Assembly: GCF_019175285.1 (NCBI RefSeq) | Contig: NC_056530.1 | Span: forward strand, 10,125,980 to 10,189,979 | Direction: 5' to 3' | DNA length: 64,000 bases | Source of the DNA: Sceloporus undulatus | Lineage: Eukaryota > Chordata > Lepidosauria > Squamata > Phrynosomatidae | Part shown: piece after piece, positions 56,481-64,000 of the stretch | How the letters are laid out: every line of letters begins with the position of its first letter | Numbering within the stretch: the first letter of the stretch is position 1 | Notes under the pieces: generated by a model | What the model was told of the DNA's origin: nothing | The model's input: only the letters and a program-made list of their open reading frames with translations | Database searches by the model: none | Translations under genes and position numbers: made by a program

Positions 56481-56580
56481 ACTTACCCAACTCTTTGGAA
56501 TGTCCAAATGAAGAGAGGTCACTGGACACTGAGAGAGACTGCGGTTTTTCAACATGTTGTGCATCACTGCAACTTTTATA
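56481..56580 (-). promoter_or_regulatory. Orphan CBP-type promoter and exon 1
   Basis: Minus strand: TATAAAAG at 56580-56573, a pyrimidine-rich exon 1 from about 56545 to 56487, then GTAAGT (56486-56481). It has the layout of the seven genes above, but no EDC-type coding exon follows on the minus strand before gene I. Either the coding exon was lost, or it is a type I cannot recognise. Confidence 0.55.
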
Positions 56581-57149
56581 TCCTTCTGGAGGCAAGCGGA
56601 ACGGGTGTGAGACATACCCTTAGCCCCGAGGATGTAATTAATTCACGACCTGTGCTTTTAAAAAAGTGTTATCTGTCTTTTCACCTTTGATGGAATAATT
56701 GCATGTTATGGTTTACCAAGTGCCATTTAATTTTTGTCAACAGGGCTCATTTCAGTTCCGCCCCGTCCTCTTTTCTCCCCTCTACCTTTTAATTTTGTTT
56801 TTTGTTTATCTCTTGGTTTCAAGTTCTTGAGGTTTAAAAAAACTGGCTTCAGGAGGGTTACATCCTTCCTGGCTTTGGGCGCTAGGATGTGCATCAAACT
56901 GACGACGCAGCGGAAATGTTCTGAGAACCAAATTTGCAACCCGGATCCCACCCACTGAAAAATTCAGGCGATTTCACATGACAGCAGAAATGGATTTGCT
57001 AGCCTGGAAAAAATTTCTACATACGCATCTCTTCTGGGAATGCTGATGTGAAATATTCTTCAGGTGCTGACAGATTGTTCTAGTACAGCCTGGACTTCCC
57101 TACAACATATGACATGGTTTCCGGCATCCATTACTATTTGTGTTCAATG

Positions 57150-57475
57150 GGTGCATCTACATTGGAGAATTAATGCAGTTTGGCACCACTTCAAATGCTG
57201 TAATTCTGTCTTGAGCGCTTGGGTGGAAAGGCATGATATGAATCCAATAAATAAGAGTTCAGAGGTGGTGTACCATTGACTAGGAGTTACTAGGAGCTAA
57301 ACAACCCAAGATTGTTGGCTAAGGTCATTGGCCACCATTGGAAGGTGTCAAAGAGAAGGTACATTGTGTAGTTTTACAAAGGCTTTACCCTTCTCTTTCA
57401 AAGAGTGCAAAACTATCAATCCTAGGATTCTGTAGGATGTAGCCATGGCAGTTGAAGTGGTGTCAAACTGCCTTC
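57150..57475. mobile_element. MITE family M1, two parts
   Basis: Left part (GCATCTACATTGGAGAATTA, 57150-57242) and right part (TAGCCATGGCAGTTGAAGTG, 57375-57475) are separated by unrelated sequence. Confidence 0.5.
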
Positions 57476-57572
57476 TTTCTACAGCATACATTTACCTGAT
57501 ATTTCATTCATTATGAATGGAAGTGACTCATTAGTTTGAAACAAGGGGTTACCTGTTTCAGAATCCTCTTTC

Positions 57573-57690
57573 CAATGGTGGGCAGTGGTGACCAGTGGTG
57601 GCCAGTGGTGGCCAGTGGAGGCCAATGGAGGCCAGTGGTGGCCAGTGGTGGCCAGTGGTGGCCAGTGGTGGCCAGTGGTGGCCAATGACC
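57573..57690. repeat. 10-bp minisatellite
   Basis: Units of GTGGCCAGTG repeated about 11 times with a few variants. Confidence 0.9.
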
Positions 57691-57823
57691 TTCGCCAACA
57701 ATCTTTGGTTGTTCAGCTGCTAGTAACACCTACTTGATAGTATACCACCTCTGAAGGCTTATTTGTTGGATTTATGTCACGTCTTTCCACCCAGACAGAG
57801 CTAAAGACAGTGAGGGAGCTTCA

Positions 57824-58330
57824 TCATAGAGTCATAGAGTAGGAAGAGACCTCAAGGGCCATCCAGTCCAACCCCATTCTGCCATGCAGGAACTCTCAAT
57901 CAAAGCATAGCAGACAGATGACCATCCAGCCTCTGTTTAAAGACCTCCAAGGAGGGATACTCCACCACTCTCCAAGGCAGCGTCTTCCATCATCGAATAG
58001 CTCCTACTGTCAGGAAGTTCCTCATAATGTTGAGGTGGAATCTGTTTTCCTGCAGCTTGCATCCATTGTTCCGAGTCCTAATCTCTGGAGCAGCAGAAAA
58101 CAAGCTTGCTCCCCTCTCAATATGACATCCCTTCAAGTATTTAAACAGGGCTAATATATCACCTCTTAACCTTCTCTTCTCCAGGCTAAACATCCCCAGC
58201 TCCCTCAGTCGTTCCTCATAGGGCTCCATGGTTTCCAGACCCTTCACCATTTTAGTTGCCTCCTTTGGACACGCTCCAGTTTTTTTTAGTTGCCACATCA
58301 CACTGTTGACTCACGTTCAGCTTGTGGTCT
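57824..58330 (-). mobile_element. CR1 LINE fragment
   Basis: Antisense CR1 3' UTR and ORF2 end, then a junction to an upstream CR1 segment (GTTGACTCACGTTCAGCTTG), so an internal piece is deleted. Confidence 0.85.
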
Positions 58331-58339
58331 ACGAAGAGC

Positions 58340-58600
58340 ACCATTTTTAATTGCTTTTAATTTTAATTATAAAAATTTTAAGTGCTCTTAATTTAGCTAT
58401 TAAAATTGTTATCTTTTTAATTGCTTTCCCCCTTTGAAATTGCTTTGCTATTCTAAATGCTTAAGTTCCATTGTAATGTTCACATCCTCTGTGTTTTTTG
58501 GCTTTATTCTTCTTGTGTTATATTGTAAGCTGCCTTGAGTCCCAACTTTGGGGAGAAGGTGGGATGATTATTTTACACACACCCCCCCCCCCCCAAAATA
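58340..58600 (+). mobile_element. LINE-like 3' tail
   Basis: TTATATTGTAAGCTGCCTTG then GGGGAGAAGGTGGGATGAT, a common lizard retroelement tail, followed by a C homopolymer. Confidence 0.45.
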
Positions 58601-58986
58601 ACCTACATCCTAAGTCAGACAGCTCTTCAAATGAATGTTTTCCAAGCTGCTACAGATCAGGGCACCAAGGAATGACATCTGTTGTGCTCTCCTTGTTGAG
58701 GGCCATATTAAGATGGGCAACTGGATAGATCCCTTGACATCCTTTCTTTAACTGTTTAGATCAGTGTGCCTTGTAAGCAAGAGAGCACTACAGATGCCGT
58801 TTCCAAGTACCCAATCCCCAATGCCTCAGAAACCCTTCAGCTGGGATTAAAGCCTGCCTGAAAAAAGTAGTTTTGAGGTCTTGTGTTTGGTCATGAATGA
58901 CTGCAACCGTGAATCCCCAAAGTTACAAGATTAATAAATCCAGATTATGATCTTGTAACCCCTGAACCAGATGCCAGACTACATAT

Positions 58987-59808
58987 ACACTCATCCCCCC
59001 ATATTTGCGGATTTGATATTTGCGGCTTTGATTAATATGTTCTCTCTAGGAATATCTAGGTCCACCAGTGTAACTCTATGGTCAACTTTAACTAAAAGTC
59101 TAACTGAACTAGATTCCTAGAGAGAATACTCTACTAGGCCTTTCTAGCTCCTCCAGTGCAACTCTATGGTCAGTGTCTGTCAGAGGTTGACCACAGAGTT
59201 GCCCTGGAGGACCTAGAGATTCTGAGAGAGGACACTCTACTAGGTCTTTGTAGCTCCTCCAGCGCAGTTCTATGGTCAGTGTCTGTCAGATGTTGATCAC
59301 AGAGTTGCACCGGAGGACCTAGAGATTCCTAGAGAGGTGTCCTCTCAGGTAAAAACATGGTCTTTTCATTATTTGGGTTAGAGGCACATGACCCCTATGA
59401 ATATGGAAAAACCACAAATAACAAAAACACCGTGTTTTTACTGGAGATAACACTTCTCTAGGAATCTCTAGGTCCTCCAGGGCAACTCTGTGGTCAACAT
59501 CTGACAGACACTGACCATAGAACTACGCTGGAGCTACAAAGGCCTAGTAGAGTCTTCTCTCTAGGAATCTCTAGGTCCTCCAGGGCAACTCTGTGGTCAA
59601 CATTTGACAGACACTGACCATAGAGCTGCGCTGGAGGAGCTACAAAGACCTAGTAGAGTATCCTCTCCAGGAATCTCTAGGTCTTTCAGTGTGACTTTTA
59701 GTTAAAGTTGACCATAGAGTTGCACTGGAGGACCCAGATATTCCTAGAGAGAACATATTAATCAAATCCGTGAATAATCAAATAGTGAATATGGAGGGAC
59801 AAGTGTAC
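58987..59808. mobile_element. Large fold-back Tigger-like element
   Basis: Outer ends CACTCATCCCCCCATATTTG and AATATGGAGGGACAAGTG are inverted. Inside, blocks of about 120-140 bp with CTCTAGGAATCTCTAGGTCC recur in both orientations, giving a nested palindrome. Confidence 0.75.
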
Positions 59809-59857
59809 ACACAGAGAGACACAGCGACAGACACAAACACACATAAACACACACAGA

Positions 59858-60090
59858 ATGGGCCCTTGGTATCTTCTCAGGATTAGTTCCTGGATTCCCC
59901 ATGGATACCAATATCCGTGGATGCTCAAGTCCCATTAAATACAATGGCATACCAAAATGGCATACCTTATATATATAAAAAGGGCAAAATCAAGATTTGC
60001 TTTTTGGACTTTGTATATTTTTCAATATTTTCAAGCAGTGGATGCTTGAGTCCATGGACAAAAAAGTCTGTGGATATGGAGGGTTGACTG
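59858..60090. mobile_element. Tigger-like MITE
   Basis: ATGGGCCCTTGGTATCTTCT, ATCCGTGGATGCTCAAGTCC, and the right end GTGGATATGGAGGGTTGACT. Confidence 0.7.
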
Positions 60091-60149
60091 AACCTCTCTC
60101 TCTGCCATTCTATGATCACAACATCGCTGTCTAGTAGGTTCATCTAGAG

Positions 60150-60338
60150 CAGTGGTTCCCAACCTTCCTAATGCCGCAACCCTTTAATACACTTCCTTAT
60201 GTTGCGGTGACCCTCAACCATCAAATTATGGTTCCTAAATGCATCGGAAATATATGTTTTCCGATGGTCTTAGGCGACCCCTGTGAAAGGGTCGTTTGAC
60301 TCCCAAAGGGGTCCTGACCCACAGTTTGGGAACCGCTG
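60150..60338. mobile_element. SPIN-like hAT MITE, copy 2, exact 8-bp duplication
   Basis: Ends CAGTGGTTCCCAACCTTCCT and GACCCACAGTTTGGGAACCG-CTG are inverted. ATCTAGAG lies on both sides (60142-60149 and 60339-60346). The interior (ATGCCGCAACCCTTTAATAC, GAAAGGGTCGTTTGACTCCC) follows the SPIN family. Confidence 0.9.
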
Positions 60339-60442
60339 ATCTAGAGACTGGAGATGGAGAAAGATCTGTCTCCCTTGGATCCAGATTATCTGAAAAATAA
60401 AGGGCCGAATCCATGTTAGTAATCCCACTTGAAGGGTATTCA

Positions 60443-60642
60443 GACTGCGTCCACACTGTTGAATTAACACACTTTGACAGCACCACTTTTGGCTCCATCC
60501 AATGGGATCCTGGGATGTGTAGTTTGTTGTGGCCCCAGAGGTTTAATGAAGGCTAAAAAGATAAAATGGCAAAACCCAGAATTTTACTACATTGACCCAT
60601 GCATCAAACTGTGTTAATCCTGCAGTGTAGATGCAGCCCAAC
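60443..60642. mobile_element. MITE family M1 copy
   Basis: CAGACTGCGTCCACACTG at left and CTGCAGTGTAGATGCAGCCC at right. Confidence 0.65.
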
Positions 60643-60999
60643 TAAAACAGTAGGATTTCCTTAAGCATTGAGTATTTTTCCATGGGATGTCTCGATGTGT
60701 CCAAACATCCTTTCTTTATTTTAGGATGAAAAAAAGATCAGTGCACAATTGTTACGTCCCTGTTATAATCTTACTAGAGTCAAAGAAATGAAGAAATGAA
60801 GACACCGATGTAGGTCGAAGACCAGAATATACATAGTCCAGGAGCATACTCAGAATGTACAAAAATCTGCTTAGGGAACACAGATAAAACAATCATTATA
60901 ATGTATCTGCATTAATGTTATATACCGCTTGCCTTCTCAATCCGGCCCCATAGTTTGATACTAAAGCAACCTATAGATTCCAATAACACTCAAGTCCTC

Positions 61000-61493
61000 A
61001 TAGAATCATAGAATCGTAGAGTTGGAAGAGACCCCAAGGGCCATCCAGTCCAACCTCATTCTGCCATGCAGGAAATCTAAATCAAAGCATCCCCGACAGA
61101 TGGCCATCCAGCCTCTGCTTAAAGACCTCCAAGGAGGGAGACTCCACTACTCTCCAAGGGAGTGTGTTCCACTGTCGAACAGCCCTTACTGTCAGGAAGT
61201 TCTTCCTAATGTTGAGGTGGAATCTCTTTTCCTGGAGCTTGCATCCATTGTTCCGGGTCCTGTTCTCTGGAGTAGCAGAAAACAAGCTTGCTCCCTCCTT
61301 AATATGACATCCTTTCAAATATTTAAACAGGGCTTTCATATCATCTCTTAACCTTCTCTTCTCCAGGCTAAACATCCCCAACTCCCTAAGTCGTTCCTCA
61401 TAGGGCATGGTTTCCAGACCCTTCACCATTTTAGTCGCCCTCCTTTGGACACACTCCAGTTTCTCAATGTCCTTTTTGAATTGTGGTGCCATT
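61000..61493 (-). mobile_element. CR1 LINE 3' end
   Basis: Antisense CR1; the minus frame reads [20 protein letters not shown] to [17 protein letters not shown] without a stop, so a fairly young copy. Confidence 0.9.
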
Positions 61494-61993
61494 CAGCATA
61501 CAAAATTCGACTCCATTGCCCAAAATGTTGCATCGAAAAGATGAGCGGTAGAACTGAGAAACGTTTGACAAATGTCGAATCGCTGAGAGAACCGATTTTT
61601 CTAGTGGGGTGTTTTTTGCTTGGTTTTGAACAAGAGAGATCTAAATTGAAATCTTGCGATCCAAGCTTTGAAAAATGCACGGCGTGCGAAATGCAGGAAC
61701 AAACATGGGCTTTGCTTGTGGGTTCCGATTCTTCTGCTGAGTAATTGGTTTCGCTTGCATCCCTTCCTGTTTACCGGTGGTTTGAAGCCAAAGGGAAAGA
61801 GGGAAAAATGAGTAAATACAGGGTGGAATTCAAAGAAGGCTAAAACATGTAAACTCAAGGAAGAGCTAATAGCAGAAAATGATAACAATTAGCAAGGGGT
61901 AAGGTCGAGATATAGATCACAGACTAAGCTAAAATGAATGAAGTCCTCTGGCATAAATGTCACCTCCTATCATTAACCTGTGTCAGAAATGAG

Positions 61994-62087
61994 TATAAAA
62001 GGACGTACTCTTCTCCCAGTTCTTCAGCAGCTTCTCTCACTCCTCAGCGTACAATCCTTTCTGCTCCTCTTCCATCACTAGGTAAGT
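61994..62087 (+). promoter_or_regulatory. Gene J (partial): promoter and non-coding exon 1
   Basis: TATAAAAG at 61994-62001, a pyrimidine-rich exon 1 from about 62024 to 62081 and the donor GTAAGT. No matching coding exon is present in the remaining 1.9 kb, so it should lie to the right of the window. The layout predicts a CBP or related EDC gene. Confidence 0.7.
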
Positions 62088-62954
62088 CCATTTTTCCTTC
62101 CATCTCAACCTTTTCTAAATGTTTTCGGGTTTAGGAACAGAGATAGAGTCTGGTTTCCAGTCTAGATTCTCTGTGCTTTCCACCAACTTAGAAGGTTGGC
62201 TGTTTCATCTCAAGGTGGAAATGGAGATGGGTCATAGGTGGAGGTTATACTTTTCAAATCTAGAAGATGAACAGGTCTAATGTTTGTTCAACCCATGGGT
62301 CCCACAGACCATCCTAGGTGCAAATCTAGATTCGTGGATCAAAGGTGGATAAGAAGTAGGTCTCCTGGTACCTCTTAACTCCAACCCTGCACCATTTTCC
62401 AGGCTAGATGGGACTTATGGAAAATGGAGACCAACAATGTCTGGATGACCATGGTTTTCTCTGCCCTATATAAGAGTTCAGTCTCACCTTTTGCTTCTTT
62501 CTCACACACTGTCTCATATATTTGTGCAAAAATATACTCTGCAAAATTAGCCCATTCCTCTTCTGTCTTAACATCTTAACATCTTCATGCTTGAACCATT
62601 CTGAACAGTTTAAAAAAGGGTTATTAGATGCACGGTCTATCGCCAGTATTAAGTAGAATGCATCCAATGAATTGATGTGATTAAAATAAGAATTGGCTTA
62701 TCATTCAGGAATAAAGTATTGATTTATGACTAAATCATAAATCAATGGGTCTGCTTTACTAGCAACTAAGAACAAGGTGAAGGTCTTTAATTTTGGATAG
62801 ATAGTCCGATAAACCTTTCCCCTGCAGAGGTTGGTTGCTTCCATGTTGATGGAGGAATGAACCCATTCTGGGTTTTAGTCCAACTATTCCAAGAAGGTAT
62901 CCGCCTATTTTGTGGGTAGATTAGAACACACTGGATCACTCTCCAGTTATGGTT

Positions 62955-63090
62955 CAACCTAGTAGTTCTCAAACTTGGTCCTCCATGTGTTTTGCACTTC
63001 AGCTCCCAGCAGCCCTGGCCAGCCTTGGCCAACACTCAGGAATCCTGGGAGCTGAAGCCCAAAACATCTGGAGCACTAACATTTTAGAAC
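62955..63090. mobile_element. Palindromic MITE family M4 copy in intron of gene J
   Basis: TAGTTCTCAAACTTGGTCCT at left, GAGCACTAACATTTTAGAAC at right; the centre is CTTCAGCTCCCAGCAGCC and its complement. Confidence 0.6.
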
Positions 63091-63754
63091 ACTGCTTTAA
63101 CCTATTTCCCCGCCAAAAAACAACAGGGCTTTCTCACTTCCAAAGATTTTACCATCCCACACGAAATGTTCCTTCACTTCCCAATTTCTAGCATTGCGGT
63201 AACTTAAGCCTTCATTAAGAAATACAGTTCAAGCATCCAGAGTAAAGGGACTAGAAAAAAGGACATGGACACAGCTAAAAGAAGAGTCCTAGATGTGATT
63301 GATTTTTAATGCCTCATCTTCTGCAATGCTAGAAATTTTTAGCATTTCATTTGGAGGGACAGAATTCTTATTTGGGGGAGCAAAGCCCTCCGAAAGCTAT
63401 ACCCCTGTCTCTCCATTGCCTTGATCCTATTAAAACATTCTTGGGATGTTAGGAGAAGCCTCTGAAGGAGATCTTAACTGGCAAGCAAGTCCATATCTTG
63501 AAGAAGGTAGGACTTAAGAGTATAGGTGTATCTTCTTCTTCCAACCTTTGCAGCAGTTTCGGCATGACTCAAGAGCTACTCTATGTGGAACGGAAAGGGA
63601 CTGCTTTTCAGTCCTCCTGGTTTTGCTGTGCAAAAGCTATGCTTGAGGGCAAATTTCAATGACAGCTTAATTCCTATGCTTGAATGAAGCTCATTTTCTT
63701 GCTTCATTTTTTATCACGGTGAAACTTGATCAGCAACATTTTGATGGAAAATAG

Positions 63755-63780
63755 AAATAGAAATAGAAATAGAAATAGAA
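63755..63780. repeat. (GAAATA)n microsatellite
   Basis: About four units. Confidence 0.85.
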
Positions 63781-63928
63781 CGGGCTCCCATCCAGGAGTG
63801 AAAATGGAAGACATTGGGAGTTACGAGGTGGAGGTTCATTACGGTATATGCGTGTTGGCATCACTATAGACAAATGGTGTCTATAATAAACCAGAGGTTA
63901 GAAAAGGCAAGGTATAAATAAAATGGCC

Positions 63929-63929
<1 letters not shown>

Positions 63930-63963
<34 letters not shown>

Positions 63964-63964
63964 C
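63930..63964. repeat. (AAT)n microsatellite
   Basis: About ten units, preceded by GGTATAAATAAAATGGCC, so it is probably the tail of a LINE-type element. Confidence 0.85.
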
Positions 63965-64000
63965 AACCATCCCCACCTTGGAAACACAGGTTGTTCTGCC

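Noticed and set aside
57479-57729. Frames reading TTGHHWPPLA repeats
   Set aside because: Translation of the 10-bp minisatellite, with no gene signals.
63573-63671. Short frame after an acceptor-like TTTGCAG as the coding exon of gene J
   Set aside because: It encodes only about 32 residues without Gly/Cys bias, so it does not fit an EDC protein.

Overview
The window looks like nuclear DNA from a squamate reptile, most likely a lizard. It holds two unmistakable corneous beta-protein (beta-keratin, CBP) genes with the sauropsid core box. Its repeats are also squamate-like: CR1 tails ending in ATTCTATG octamers, BovB-like and L1 LINE pieces, Penelope 3' ends, tRNA- and 5S-derived SINEs, SPIN-like hAT elements and many MITEs. 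I read it as part of the CBP block of the epidermal differentiation complex (EDC). The species cannot be fixed from sequence alone.

Genes share one plan: a TATA box (TATAAAAG or TATAAAAA), a short non-coding exon 1 ending at a GTAAG donor, one intron, and one coding exon that starts a few bases after the acceptor, followed by AATAAA a few hundred bases on. From left to right: A (minus, exon 1 at 6.1 kb, CDS 4184-4657) encodes a Gly/Ser/Cys-rich repeat protein. B (plus, CDS 14072-14347) and C (plus, CDS 25632-25862) are tandemly duplicated Gly/Trp/Cys mini-proteins. D (minus, about 17.0-17.2 kb) is a broken Tyr/Cys/Gly-rich relic. E (minus, CDS 30276-30467) and F (plus, CDS 33913-34110) are a divergent pair of Cys/Tyr/Trp/Gly mini-proteins with matching 91-bp promoters. 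An orphan promoter G lies at 35.5 kb. H (minus, CDS 37958-38362) and I (plus, CDS 52325-52762) are true CBPs. An orphan minus-strand promoter and first exon lie at 56.5 kb. J (plus) has a promoter and exon 1 at 62.0 kb, and its coding exon should lie beyond the right edge.

The rest is transposon fossils, many nested: about 17 CR1 pieces, several Penelope 3' ends (three as tight inverted pairs), L1 and BovB-like fragments, SINEs, Tigger/mariner-type MITEs with TA duplications, hAT-type MITEs with 8-bp duplications, and two SPIN-like copies. A minisatellite with a 10-N gap sits just upstream of gene H.

The most interesting content is the set of small proteins (B, C, E, F and relic D). They use CBP-style gene architecture and promoters but lack the CBP core box. 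They resemble, presumably by convergence, mammalian high glycine-tyrosine hair keratin-associated proteins. They probably make cross-linked corneous matrix in scales, claws or setae, but that role is inferred.
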